NCBI RefSeq assembly: GCF_023516595.1
Contig: NZ_JAMGBG010000046.1
Coordinates: 62,001 to 126,000, forward strand
Reading direction: 5' to 3'
From: Streptomyces neyagawaensis
Lineage (GTDB): Bacteria > Actinomycetota > Actinomycetes > Streptomycetales > Streptomycetaceae
DNA: 64,000 nt
Made by a program: the position numbers and the translations under genes. The notes below the pieces were generated by a model, which was not told where the DNA came from, did not search any database, and saw only the letters and a program-made list of their open reading frames with translations. Shown here piece after piece: positions 31,854-40,478 of the stretch (positions are counted from its first letter, which is position 1; each line of letters begins with the position of its first letter).

Positions 31854-34448
31854 ATGACGACTTCCGCCAGCCAGGCCAGCCAGGGAACCGGCCCCACCCA
31901 GAACTCCATGCGGCGCGCCCTGAAACGTGCCCGCGACGGCGTGGCGCTGGACGTGGCCGAGGCGGCCGTGCTGCTCCAGGCGCGCGGCGCGGATCTGGAG
32001 GACCTCGCCGCGTCGGCCGCCCGCGTGCGGGACGCGGGCCTCGCGGAGGCCGGACGGCCCGGCGTCATCACGTACTCCAAGAGCGTGTTCATCCCGCTCA
32101 CCCGGCTCTGCCGGGACAAATGCCACTACTGCACCTTCGTCACCGTGCCCGGCAAGCTGCGCCGCGCCGGCCACGGGATGTTCATGTCGCCCGACGAGGT
32201 CCTCGACGTGGCCCGCAAGGGCGCCGCCCTCGGCTGCAAGGAAGCCCTCATCACCCTCGGCGACAAGCCCGAGGACCGCTGGCCGGAGGCGCGCGAGTGG
32301 CTCGACGCGCACGGCTACGACGACACCATCGCCTACGTCCGCGCGATCTCCATCCGCATCCTGGAGGAGACCGGGCTGCTGCCCCACCTCAACCCCGGCG
32401 TCATGAGCTGGACCGACTTCCAGCGCCTCAAGCCGGTCGCGCCCTCGATGGGCATGATGCTGGAGACCACCGCCACCCGGCTGTGGTCCGAGCCGGGCGG
32501 CCCCCACCACGGCTCCCCCGACAAGGAGCCCGCCGTACGGCTGCGGGTGCTGGAGGACGCCGGGCGGTCGTCCGTGCCGTTCACCTCCGGCATCCTCCTC
32601 GGCATCGGCGAGACCTACGAGGAGCGCGCCGAGTCCCTCTTCGCGCTCCGCAAGGTCTCCCGCGCCTACCACGGCATCCAGGAACTGATCATCCAGAACT
32701 TCCGCGCCAAGCCCGACACCGCGATGCGCGGCATGCCGGACGCGGAACTCGACGAGCTGGTCGCCGCCGTCGCCGTGGCCCGGCTCATCATGGGCCCCTC
32801 GGGCTGCATCCAGGCCCCGCCGAACCTCGTCGACAGCGAGTACGAGCGCCTCATCGCCGCCGGGATCGACGACTGGGGCGGGGTGTCCCCGCTCACCATC
32901 GACCATGTGAACCCCGAGCGCCCCTGGCCGCAGATCGAGGAGCTCACCGAACGCTCCCGCGCCGCCGGGTTCGAGCTGCGGGAACGGCTCTGCGTGTACC
33001 CGGAGTTCGTGACCCGCGGCGAGCCCTGGCTCGACCCGCGGCTCCTCCCGCACGTCCGCGCGCTCGCCGACCCGGAGACCGGCCTCGCCCTCCCGGACGC
33101 CGTCGTCGAGGGACACCCCTGGCAGGAGCCCGAGGAGGTCTTCGTCGCCGCCGGACGCACCGATCTGCACACCGCCATCGACACCGAGGGCCGTACCGGC
33201 GACCGCCGCGACGACTTCGACTCCGTCTACGGCGACTGGGGCGCCCTGCGCGAGGCCGCCGCGCCCGGCATGGCACCCGAGCGCATCGACACCGACGTAC
33301 GGGACGCGCTGCGTACGGCCGCCGACGACCCGACCCGGCTCAGCGACGACGAGGCCCTCGCCCTGCTGCACGCGGACGGCCCCGCCCTGGACGCGCTGTG
33401 CCGCATCGCGGACGACGTCCGCAGGTCGGCCGTCGGCGACGACGTCACGTACATCGTCACGAGGAACATCAACTTCACCAACGTCTGCTACACCGGCTGC
33501 CGGTTCTGCGCCTTCGCGCAGCGCCGCACCGACGCCGACGCGTACACCCTGTCGCTGGAGCAGGTCGCCGACCGGGCGCAGCAGGCATGGGACGTGGGCG
33601 CCGTCGAGGTCTGCATGCAGGGCGGCATCCACCCCGACCTGCCGGGCACGGCGTACTTCGACATCGCGCGGGCGGTGAAGGAACGCGTGCCCGGGATGCA
33701 CGTCCACGCGTTCTCGCCCATGGAGGTCGTCAACGGCGCCACCCGCACCGGGATGTCGATCCGGGAGTGGCTGACGGCCGCGAGGGAGGCCGGCCTGGAC
33801 TCCATCCCGGGCACGGCCGCCGAGATCCTCGACGACGAGGTCCGCTGGGTCCTCACCAAGGGCAAGCTGCCCACGGCCACCTGGATCGAGGTGGTGACCA
33901 CCGCCCACGAGCTGGGCATCCGCTCCACCTCGACGATGATGTACGGCCACGTCGACCAGCCCCGGCACTGGCTCGGCCACTTGCGCACCCTCGCCGGCAT
34001 CCAGCAGCGCACCGGCGGCTTCACCGAGTTCGTGACCCTGCCGTTCATCCACACCAACGCGCCGGTCTACCTCGCCGGCATCGCCCGCCCCGGCCCGACC
34101 ATGCGCGACAACCGTGCGGTCACCGCCATGGCCCGCCTCCTCCTCCACCCGTGGATCCCCAACATCCAGACCAGCTGGGTGAAGCTCGGCACCGAGGGCG
34201 CCGCCGAGATGCTCCGCTCCGGCGCCAACGACCTCGGCGGCACCCTCATGGAGGAGACGATCTCCCGCATGGCGGGCTCCTCGTACGGCTCGTACAAGTC
34301 CGTGAAGGACCTCGTCGCCGTCGCCGAAACCGCCGGCCGCCCGGCACGGCCGCGCACCACCCTGTACGGCCCCGTACCGGAGGAACGCCGGCGCGCGGCC
34401 ACCGCCTCCGACGGCCACCTGCCGGAGCTACTGCCCGTGGTGGACTGA
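31854..34448 (+). CDS. fbiC: Bifunctional FO synthase (CofH-CofG fusion)
   Basis: 864 residues, the fused actinobacterial form. It joins a ribityl-pyrimidine to tyrosine-derived hydroxybenzyl to give FO, the chromophore of coenzyme F420. Two radical-SAM domains are complete: Cys86, Cys90 and Cys93 ('CRDKCHYCTF') in the first half, and Cys545, Cys549 and Cys552 ('CYTGCRFCAF') in the second. The second half also has 'GGIHPDLPGTAYFD' and 'HAFSPMEVVNGATRTGMSIR'. The ATG follows a TATGCT sequence by only 6 bases, so the mRNA may be leaderless (inference). It stands alone, but several F420-type oxidoreductases are encoded within 30 kb. Confidence 0.97.
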   Translation: MTTSASQASQGTGPTQNSMRRALKRARDGVALDVAEAAVLLQARGADLEDLAASAARVRDAGLAEAGRPGVITYSKSVFIPLTRLCRDKCHYCTFVTVPGKLRRAGHGMFMSPDEVLDVARKGAALGCKEALITLGDKPEDRWPEAREWLDAHGYDDTIAYVRAISIRILEETGLLPHLNPGVMSWTDFQRLKPVAPSMGMMLETTATRLWSEPGGPHHGSPDKEPAVRLRVLEDAGRSSVPFTSGILLGIGETYEERAESLFALRKVSRAYHGIQELIIQNFRAKPDTAMRGMPDAELDELVAAVAVARLIMGPSGCIQAPPNLVDSEYERLIAAGIDDWGGVSPLTIDHVNPERPWPQIEELTERSRAAGFELRERLCVYPEFVTRGEPWLDPRLLPHVRALADPETGLALPDAVVEGHPWQEPEEVFVAAGRTDLHTAIDTEGRTGDRRDDFDSVYGDWGALREAAAPGMAPERIDTDVRDALRTAADDPTRLSDDEALALLHADGPALDALCRIADDVRRSAVGDDVTYIVTRNINFTNVCYTGCRFCAFAQRRTDADAYTLSLEQVADRAQQAWDVGAVEVCMQGGIHPDLPGTAYFDIARAVKERVPGMHVHAFSPMEVVNGATRTGMSIREWLTAAREAGLDSIPGTAAEILDDEVRWVLTKGKLPTATWIEVVTTAHELGIRSTSTMMYGHVDQPRHWLGHLRTLAGIQQRTGGFTEFVTLPFIHTNAPVYLAGIARPGPTMRDNRAVTAMARLLLHPWIPNIQTSWVKLGTEGAAEMLRSGANDLGGTLMEETISRMAGSSYGSYKSVKDLVAVAETAGRPARPRTTLYGPVPEERRRAATASDGHLPELLPVVD

Positions 34449-34455
34449 CAACCTT

Positions 34456-34491
34456 TACTGCGAGTACTGCGAGTACTGCGAGTAACGCGAG
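34456..34491. repeat. 9-bp tandem repeat TACTGCGAG
   Basis: Three exact copies and a fourth variant (TAACGCGAG) directly after the fbiC stop. No function seen. Confidence 0.85.
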
Positions 34492-34526
34492 CCCTGCCTC
34501 TGCTGAACGGCGCCCTGACAGCCGTG

Positions 34527-34565
34527 ACCCCCGCCGGTCCGTACGGTCCGTACGGCGGCGGGGGT
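34527..34565. terminator. Bidirectional hairpin terminator
   Basis: ACCCCCGCCG (34527-34536) pairs with CGGCGGGGGT (34556-34565); the loop itself contains repeated CCGTACGG. It lies between the convergent fbiC and the minus-strand membrane protein gene. Confidence 0.75.
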
Positions 34566-34582
34566 GACGTGCGTCCCGGGGC

Positions 34583-35104
34583 CTAGCCCTTCGCCGGTTC
34601 GTCGTGGGGGAGGCAGGTGACCAGCAGGACCACACCGCTCAGCAGGAACACGCGCAGGGCCGCGTCGAGGCCGTTCCAGCTCTTGGACTGCCACATCACG
34701 AACCACTCGCCGCCTATCGCCATGAAGCCTGCGCCGAAGAGAAGCAGGACCATGAGCAGACCGAGGGTGCTGTAGCGGCGGGCGGTGTGGAAGGCGCGGG
34801 AACGCAGGGCGGCGGCCCAGAAGTACGTGGCCGCCACGAGGAGCAGCGCCGCGACCGTCTCCCAGACGATGATGGCGACGTACGCCGCGTCCTGAAGGCC
34901 CTTCGACGTGATCGCCCGCCACATGAGGTCCTCGTCCTTGAACGTGGTGTCCATGGCGAGAACATGCCGTACGAACTGCTGGTTGGTGCCGAAGTCGGTG
35001 ATGTTGCTGAAGGCGACGAGCGCCATGTAGAGGGCGACGGTGCCGACGAGGAGCGTCGAGGCGAGGGGAAGAAGGGACGAACGAGGTCTCAGATCAGCGG
35101 ACAT
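34583..35104 (-). CDS. DUF2165 integral membrane protein
   Basis: 173 residues with four or five hydrophobic helices: 'LASTLLVGTVALYMALVAFS', 'AAYVAIIVWETVAALLLVAA', 'LGLLMVLLLFGAGFMAIG' and 'VFLLSGVVLLVTCL'. The loop 'NITDFGTNQQFVRHVLAMDT' and 'WNGLDAALRVF' are characteristic of DUF2165, whose role is unknown. Located in the cytoplasmic membrane. No partner gene adjacent. Confidence 0.85.
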   Translation of the reverse strand: MSADLRPRSSLLPLASTLLVGTVALYMALVAFSNITDFGTNQQFVRHVLAMDTTFKDEDLMWRAITSKGLQDAAYVAIIVWETVAALLLVAATYFWAAALRSRAFHTARRYSTLGLLMVLLLFGAGFMAIGGEWFVMWQSKSWNGLDAALRVFLLSGVVLLVTCLPHDEPAKG

Positions 35105-35196
35105 GGATCAACTATGTCCCGCGTGATCCGACCGACCCCAGGTGATTTTCGGCGCGTTGGGCCGGAATCAGTGGCCGCCGACTGGCCGGAAAGTGC

Positions 35197-35226
35197 GCCC
35201 CACCCCCGGCCGTACGGGAGTGGGGC
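35197..35226. terminator. Hairpin terminator of the FG-GAP gene
   Basis: GCCCCAC (35197-35203) pairs with GTGGGGC (35220-35226), 15 bases beyond the stop of the minus-strand gene at 35242. Confidence 0.6.
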
Positions 35227-35241
35227 GGGACGGGGCAAGGC

Positions 35242-36687
35242 CTACTTGGCGAACTCGCTGCCGAGGAGCGCGCCCTTCTCCGGGGCCTTCAGGGTGGAGG
35301 GCCCGAACGACGTGATGTTGTTCGTGGTCAGGCCTGCCTTGGAGCCGCGGAACAGCCACACCGCGCCGGAGTCCTTGTAGGTGCCGTCCTCCGTGGGCGC
35401 GGCGACGGCGAGGTCGGCGCGGTCGTTGGCGTTGACGTCGAGCAGGGCGACGGCCCCGCCGAACTGGTCACCGGCCTCGGAGACCCCGGGTACCCCGGTG
35501 ACGGACTGGTCGAAGGCCTGGGCGCCGGTGCCGGTGAGCCCCGAGGGGCCGCCCTTCAGCAGGACCACCGAGCCGGCGTCGCGGACGGACCCGATGTCCT
35601 CCCCGGGCACGCCGACCGCGATGTCCGGGTAGCCGTCGCCCGTCACGTCCCCGGCGGCGAGGGCGGCGCCGAACTGGTCGCCGTAGTCGCTGTCGTCACT
35701 GTTGCGGTACCCGGCCTCGGAGACGCCGGGCACGCCCGCCGTGTTCTGCGTGATGCTCGTGGTCCGGGTGCTCGGTCCGTCGGGGCCGCCGTACACGACC
35801 CGGACGTTGCCCGCCTCGTACATCCGCGTCTCGGAGACGGCGTCGACGCGCCGCCCCACGTAGTCGCCGTAGCCGTCCCCGTTCACGTCGGCGACGAGAC
35901 CGCCGACGGAGGCGGACCCGGTGGACCGGGAGTGCGCGGTGTCGATGCCGGTCGCGGTGCCCGGCCACCACAGGGTGTCGTACGACCGCTCCTCGAAGCC
36001 GTGGGTGGTGACGAGGTCGTCCTTGCCGTCACCGTTCATGTCGCCGGCGATGACGTCCCAGGTCTCCTTCTTCTCGTTCTCGGGGAAGACGTTCGTGCCC
36101 GCCGGGGCCCCGTCACGGGTGAACGGTCCCAGACGGACCTGTATCAGGCCGTTGTTGCCGAGGGCGAGGTCGGCCTTGCCGTCGCCGTTGAAGTCACCGC
36201 CGGTCAGATGGCTGACGGAGCCGTCGAGAGCGGTGGCGGAGGACAGACCGCTCGCGGAGCCCCACAGGACGGCGGCGCCCCGGTAGGCGCCGACGACGAG
36301 GTCGGTGTAGCCGTCCCCGTCGAGGTCGCGGGCGGCCGTGGACTGGCCGAAATGGTGCGGCGAGGGCTCGCCGGGCACCCACGGCAGGGCCTGCGAGACG
36401 ATCAGCGGGTGCGCGGTGTCGGCGCCGGCCGAGGACCCGTACACGACGGCGACATAGCCCGCGAACCGCACACCGGAGACGGTGGCCTCGGGCGCGGCGC
36501 TCGCCAGGTCGGCGAAACCGTCGCCGTTGAAGTCGACGACCGGCGCCTTCGGGACCGCGGCGGCCGGGCCGGCCGTGACGAGCGGAGCGGCCAGCGCGAC
36601 GGCGACGGCCGCGCAGCCCGCGACCGCACGGCTGCGCGCACGACGTGCGGTGCCGGGACTCGTACGACGGCTGGTGCGAAGAGGCAC
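35242..36687 (-). CDS. Secreted FG-GAP/integrin-like beta-propeller protein
   Basis: 481 residues from the GTG at 36687 (AGGAGA 6 bases upstream). A signal peptide ('VAGCAAVAVALAAPLVTAGP') ends at 'AAAVPKAP'. The rest is a seven-bladed propeller with calcium-binding loops of the D-x-N/D-x-DG-x-x-D type: 'DFNGDGFADLA', 'DLDGDGYTDLVVG', 'DFNGDGKADLALG', 'DMNGDGKDDLVT', 'DVNGDGYGDYVG', 'DVTGDGYPDIAVG' and 'DVNANDRADLAVA'. Such proteins bind ligands or other surface proteins outside the cell. Many Streptomyces have several paralogues, and a specific function cannot be assigned. Confidence 0.92.
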   Translation of the reverse strand: MPLRTSRRTSPGTARRARSRAVAGCAAVAVALAAPLVTAGPAAAVPKAPVVDFNGDGFADLASAAPEATVSGVRFAGYVAVVYGSSAGADTAHPLIVSQALPWVPGEPSPHHFGQSTAARDLDGDGYTDLVVGAYRGAAVLWGSASGLSSATALDGSVSHLTGGDFNGDGKADLALGNNGLIQVRLGPFTRDGAPAGTNVFPENEKKETWDVIAGDMNGDGKDDLVTTHGFEERSYDTLWWPGTATGIDTAHSRSTGSASVGGLVADVNGDGYGDYVGRRVDAVSETRMYEAGNVRVVYGGPDGPSTRTTSITQNTAGVPGVSEAGYRNSDDSDYGDQFGAALAAGDVTGDGYPDIAVGVPGEDIGSVRDAGSVVLLKGGPSGLTGTGAQAFDQSVTGVPGVSEAGDQFGGAVALLDVNANDRADLAVAAPTEDGTYKDSGAVWLFRGSKAGLTTNNITSFGPSTLKAPEKGALLGSEFAK

Positions 36688-36723
36688 GGATTCTCCTGGA
36701 GTTGGATCAGAGGATGCCGATGG

Positions 36724-38120
36724 TTCACATCTGACCGTCTGACCACCGAGGGCACGCAAGGGTTGCCTTCCGACCGTTCCCCGACTGCGGGACACCGTGC
36801 CGACGAATGCGTCGCGGGACTGCCCGTCCACGAGACCGATCGAAGTAGGGTCCTTCGCGTGCAGCTCCGCTACAACTACCGGGCCTACCCGGACGCCTCT
36901 CAGCGCCGTGCGCTGGCGAGCGCTTTCGGATGTGCGCGAGTGGTGTGGAACGACTGCCTGCGCCACCGCAAGGAGGCGCACGCGGCGGGACTGCCGTACG
37001 TGACGTCGGCCGAGCTGTCCCGGCTTCGCATCACCCAGGCGAAGCGCACCGAGGAACGCGCCTGGCTCGCCGACGTGTCGGCGGTCGTCCTGCAGCAGTC
37101 CCTCCGGGACCTGGACACCGCCTTCAAGAACTTCTTCGACAGCCACAAGGGCGGGCGGCAGGGCCGGAAGACCGGCCCGCCACGCTACAAGTCGAAGAAG
37201 GACACCCGACAGTCGATCCGCCTCACCACCAACGCCTTCTCCCTCCAGGAGAACGGCACGGTGTACGTGGCCAAGGTCGGCAACCTCAGGGTGAAGTGGT
37301 CCCGTCGGCTTCCGGCCGCACCCACGTCCCTGACCGTCACCAAAGACAGTTCCGGCCGGTACTTCCTCAGCTTTGTCGTGGACACCGAGCCGGACGTCCT
37401 CCCCGGCCTGAGGACCGACGTCGGTCTCGACCTCGGTTTGTCCGCCTTCGCCGTCCTGTCTGACGGCAGCAGGATCGACAGCCCCCGCTTCCTGCGCCGG
37501 GCGGAGAAGAAACTCAGACGCCTTCAGCGGGAGCTGTCCCGCAAGGTCAAGGGATCGAAGAACCGGGCCAAGGCTCGCATCAAGGTCGCACGCCAGCACG
37601 CCAAGGTGGCGGACCGGCGCCGGGACTGGCACCACAAGGCATCCACACAGATCATTCGCGACAACCAAGCGGTGTACGTGGAAGACCTCGCGGTGTCCGC
37701 CCTCGGACGAACGCCGCTTGCCAAGTCCGTGCACGACGCGGGATGGTCCGCGTTCGTCGGCATGCTGGAGTACAAGGCGGCTCTGTACGGCCGAACCTTC
37801 GCCAAGGTGGACCGGGCCTTCCCGTCCTCCCAGGTCTGCTCGGCCTGTGGGTTCCGGGACGGCCCCAAGCCCCTGCGGGTCCGGGAATGGACGTGCGGCG
37901 AGTGTGCCGCCGTGCACGACCGCGACCACAACGCAGCACGCAACGTCCTCGTCGAAGGACGCCGAATCGTCGCCAACGGACGGGTGGAGACGTCAAACGC
38001 CTGTGGAGTGCCGATAAGACGGGCACACGTGCCCGCGCAGCACGTCGAAGCAGGAAGCCTCCGGAAGGGTCGGACGATCCAGACCGGAATCTCTGGACTT
38101 TAGGCCAGGGAGCACGTCAA
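36724..38120 (+). mobile_element. IS200/IS605-family element with tnpB only (ends tentative)
   Basis: The right end is proposed at 38120, because a CTGG/CCAG hairpin at the end of tnpB is followed by GGGAGCACGTCAA, and IS605-type right ends are cut after a TCAA-like site. The left end is uncertain; TTCAC at 36724 is one candidate for the target motif. No tnpA gene is present, so the element could move only with a transposase in trans. The left limit is a guess. Confidence 0.4.
36859..38103 (+). CDS. tnpB: TnpB RNA-guided nuclease (IS200/IS605 family), no TnpA nearby
   Basis: 414 residues from the GTG at 36859. The N-terminal part ('YRAYPDASQRRALASAFG', 'ARVVWNDCLRHRKEA') and the RuvC nuclease are complete: Asp191 ('VGLDLGLSAFAVL'), Glu275 ('YVEDLAVSALG'), Asp356 ('RDHNAARN'), with the zinc ribbon Cys327/330 and Cys346/349 ('CSACG', 'CGEC'). 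TnpB proteins use an RNA from the element's 3' end as guide to cut DNA next to a short target motif, and they are the ancestors of Cas12. The gene is intact and lies between a secreted protein gene and the ADP-ribosylglycohydrolase-like gene. The usual partner transposase is absent. Confidence 0.95.
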   Translation: MQLRYNYRAYPDASQRRALASAFGCARVVWNDCLRHRKEAHAAGLPYVTSAELSRLRITQAKRTEERAWLADVSAVVLQQSLRDLDTAFKNFFDSHKGGRQGRKTGPPRYKSKKDTRQSIRLTTNAFSLQENGTVYVAKVGNLRVKWSRRLPAAPTSLTVTKDSSGRYFLSFVVDTEPDVLPGLRTDVGLDLGLSAFAVLSDGSRIDSPRFLRRAEKKLRRLQRELSRKVKGSKNRAKARIKVARQHAKVADRRRDWHHKASTQIIRDNQAVYVEDLAVSALGRTPLAKSVHDAGWSAFVGMLEYKAALYGRTFAKVDRAFPSSQVCSACGFRDGPKPLRVREWTCGECAAVHDRDHNAARNVLVEGRRIVANGRVETSNACGVPIRRAHVPAQHVEAGSLRKGRTIQTGISGL

Positions 38121-38140
38121 AGTGCTGGACTGTCGAAGTC
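37990..38140 (+). ncRNA. Candidate omega RNA (reRNA) with guide for TnpB
   Basis: In this family the guide RNA overlaps the end of tnpB, runs through the right-end hairpin and carries about 20 bases of flanking DNA as guide. Here CTGG (around 38093) pairs with CCAG (38105-38108), and the element appears to end at GTCAA (38116-38120). The predicted guide is the next 20 bases, AGTGCTGGACTGTCGAAGTC. The 5' boundary is arbitrary. No direct evidence of transcription. Confidence 0.35.
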
Positions 38141-38199
38141 GTACGGGCGTACGGATGTACTTACGTACTGACGTACGGTAGTGCCGTGAGGAGGCCGGG

Positions 38200-39315
38200 G
38201 TGGGTGCGACAGCCGGGGCCGTCTGGGGCCGGGCCGAACAGCAGGACTTCCGCAGCCGGGTGCGCGGAACGCTGCTCGGCGCGGCCGTCGGCGATGCCCT
38301 CGGCGCGCCCGTCGAGGCGCTGACCCTGCCCCGGATCCGTGAGGCGTACGGCCCGGAGGGCCTGCCCGACCTGGCGCCCGCCTACGGCAGACGCGGCGCC
38401 ATCACCGACCTCACCCAGCTGACCCTGTTCACCGTCGACGGGCTGATCCGCGCGCAGGTCCGCCGCGACACCGGCGCCTGGCACCCGCCGACCGACCTGC
38501 ACCGGGCCTACCTCCGCTGGGCGGCGACCCAGCGGGACTGGGGCCCCGACGAGCGCCGCAAGGACGACGGCTGGCTCGCCCGCGAGGAGTGGCTGTACGC
38601 CCGGCGCGACCCGTCCCCCGTCTGCCTGCTCGGCTTCGCCGACGGCACCATGGGCACGCTCGACGCCCCCAAGAACCCCGGCGAGGCCGGCGCGGAGGCC
38701 GCCGCCCGCTCGGCCCCCTTCGGGCTCCTCGTCGGCTGGGAGCCCCAGCTCGTCTTCCAGCTCGCCGTCGAGTGCGCGGCCCAGACCCACGGCCACCCCA
38801 CCGCGTACCTCACGGCCGGCTCGTACGCCGTCGTCGTGCACGCCCTGGCCCGGGGCGAGAGCATGGACGCCGCCGTGCAGAAGGCCCTGGTGCTGCTCGC
38901 CGCCCGCCCCGGCCACCAGCCCGTCACCGAGGCCCTCCAGCAGGCCCTCGCCGCCGTCCGCACCGGCCCGCCCTCCCTGGCGCTCGTGGAGGAACTGGCC
39001 GACCCCGGCACGGCCGACCGGCTGCTCGCGGTCGCCGTCTACTGCGCGCTCGTGGGGGAGGACGTACGCCAGGGCCTGTGCCTCTCGGTCAACCACAGCG
39101 GCCCCTCGAAGGCGGCGGGCGCCCTGACCGGCGGTCTCCTCGGCGCCCTGCACGGCGAGACGGCGCTCCCCCCTGCCTGGCTGGCCGAACTCGAGGGCCG
39201 CCCCACCCTCCTGGTCCTCGCCGACGACTTCGCCCTGGAGATGACCCAGGGCCCCGCCCTGCACAGCCCCAACGGCGCGGTACCGGGTTGGCTGGCGCGA
39301 TACCCGCGCGGCTGA
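38200..39315 (+). CDS. ADP-ribosylglycohydrolase-fold protein lacking metal ligands
   Basis: 371 residues from a GTG at 38200 with GGAGG 5 bases upstream. The fold is clear: 'RVRGTLLGAAVGDALGAPVE', the 'TDLTQLTLFTVDGL' helix and 'NHSGPSKAAGALTGGLLGAL'. In active DraG/ARH-type enzymes these segments read TDDTQMT and NHSGDSDSTG, and their aspartates bind two magnesium ions. Here Leu71, Pro302 and Lys304 replace three of them, so hydrolysis of ADP-ribose bonds is doubtful; the protein may bind ADP-ribose without cutting it, or have a new reaction. The GNAT gene follows after 40 bases and a small-molecule kinase-like gene after that. Confidence 0.88.
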   Translation: MGATAGAVWGRAEQQDFRSRVRGTLLGAAVGDALGAPVEALTLPRIREAYGPEGLPDLAPAYGRRGAITDLTQLTLFTVDGLIRAQVRRDTGAWHPPTDLHRAYLRWAATQRDWGPDERRKDDGWLAREEWLYARRDPSPVCLLGFADGTMGTLDAPKNPGEAGAEAAARSAPFGLLVGWEPQLVFQLAVECAAQTHGHPTAYLTAGSYAVVVHALARGESMDAAVQKALVLLAARPGHQPVTEALQQALAAVRTGPPSLALVEELADPGTADRLLAVAVYCALVGEDVRQGLCLSVNHSGPSKAAGALTGGLLGALHGETALPPAWLAELEGRPTLLVLADDFALEMTQGPALHSPNGAVPGWLARYPRG

Positions 39316-39355
39316 GAGCCACGGCCGGTGAGAGCGGCCGGTGAGAAAGGAATTC

Positions 39356-39829
39356 ATGGCGGACTGGACCCTGCGCCGGGCCTCGGTGGCGGATGTGGAG
39401 CCCCTGGCGGAGCTGCGGGCGGTGGTGATGCGGACGGACCTGGAGCGCCTCGGCCGCTACGACGAGGACCGGGTCCGCCGGCGCTTCCGTGACGGCTTCG
39501 ACGCGGCCCACACCTGGATCATCGAGGTGAGCGGCGAGCCCGCCGGCTGTGTGGCGCTCCGTCCCGCCGTCGACGCCCACTGGCTGGAGCACTTCTACCT
39601 GGCCCCGCACCTGCACGGCTCCGGCACCGGCACGGCCGTGCTGCGGGAACTGCTGGACCGCTGCGACCGTGACGCCACCGTGGTCCGCCTGAACGTGCTG
39701 CGGGGCAGCCCGGCCCGCCGCCTCTACGAACGGCACGGCTTCACCACGGAGTCCGAGGACCCGGTGGACGTCTTCATGGTGCGCCACCCGGCGGCCGCCC
39801 ACCCCCGTGCGGTTACGGTGACGCCATGA
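39356..39829 (+). CDS. GNAT-family N-acetyltransferase
   Basis: 157 residues from the ATG at 39356 (AAAGGA upstream). The acetyl-CoA loop 'LAPHLHGSGTGTAVLRELLD' is a variant of the Q/RxxGxG/A motif, followed by 'LNVLRGSPARRLYERHGF'. It acetylates an amine, substrate unknown. Its stop overlaps the ATG of the next gene (ATGA), so both are coupled. Confidence 0.9.
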   Translation: MADWTLRRASVADVEPLAELRAVVMRTDLERLGRYDEDRVRRRFRDGFDAAHTWIIEVSGEPAGCVALRPAVDAHWLEHFYLAPHLHGSGTGTAVLRELLDRCDRDATVVRLNVLRGSPARRLYERHGFTTESEDPVDVFMVRHPAAAHPRAVTVTP

Positions 39830-40359
39830 GCACCAGGATGATCATCCTCAACGGGGGTTCCAGTTCGGGGAAGTCCGCGATCGCGCGAAGTCTGCAGACC
39901 GTACTGCCGGACCCCTGGCTGGCGTTCAGTGTCGACACCCTGGTGGACGCGATGCCCGAGCGGATGCGGTCCTCGGACGAGGGCATCGACTTCGCGGAGG
40001 ACGGCGCGGTGAGCACCGGCGCCGACTTCCAGGTGCTGGACGCGGCCTGGGCGGCGGGCATCGCGGCCATGGTCCGCGCGGGCGCCCGTGTCGTCGTCGA
40101 CGACGTCTTCCTGGGCGGCGCCGCCTCCCAGCGGCGCTGGCGCGACGCCGTCGGTGACCTCCCCGTCCTATGGGTCGGCGTCCGCTGCGAGAGCGCGGTG
40201 GCCACGGCCCGCGAGGCCGCCCGCGGCGACCGCCCGCACGGTATGGCCGCGCTCCAGGCCACCCTGGTCCACGAGGGCGTCACCTACGACCTGGAGATCG
40301 ACACCACGCGTACCGCCCCCCTTGCCTGCGCCCACACCATCGCGGCCCACCTGGACTGA
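39826..40359 (+). CDS. Chloramphenicol phosphotransferase-like P-loop kinase
   Basis: 177 residues. Walker A 'LNGGSSSGKSAIARSLQ' at residues 8-24 with the extra serines typical of the CPT family, 'FSVDTLVDAMPERMR', 'VVVDDVFLGGAASQRRWRD' and 'LPVLWVGVRCESAVATAREA'. The founding member from S. venezuelae phosphorylates chloramphenicol; most homologues have no known substrate, so resistance should not be assumed. Coupled to the GNAT gene by an ATGA overlap; the pair looks like a small-molecule modification unit. Confidence 0.88.
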   Translation: MSTRMIILNGGSSSGKSAIARSLQTVLPDPWLAFSVDTLVDAMPERMRSSDEGIDFAEDGAVSTGADFQVLDAAWAAGIAAMVRAGARVVVDDVFLGGAASQRRWRDAVGDLPVLWVGVRCESAVATAREAARGDRPHGMAALQATLVHEGVTYDLEIDTTRTAPLACAHTIAAHLD

Positions 40360-40478
40360 GGGCCGGGCCACCGGGGCTCAGGGCTCCCCCATGTCACAAA
40401 CGGCCGCCCCGTCTCGTCTCGTTGTCGGACCCCGCCGCGGTGGCCGGGTCCGACAATTAGCGACGGGAGTGAACTGTC

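Noticed and set aside
31602..34418. 938-codon open frame antisense to fbiC
   Set aside because: The plus frame has both radical-SAM motifs; the antisense has low-complexity composition.
38136..38180. GTACG-rich stretch after tnpB as the right end or terminator
   Set aside because: Several overlapping palindromes of GTAC but no stem longer than 6 bases; the TCAA-type end at 38120 fits the family better.
39826..40359. Chloramphenicol resistance gene
   Set aside because: The family likeness is clear but most homologues have no known link to the drug, so only the fold is claimed.
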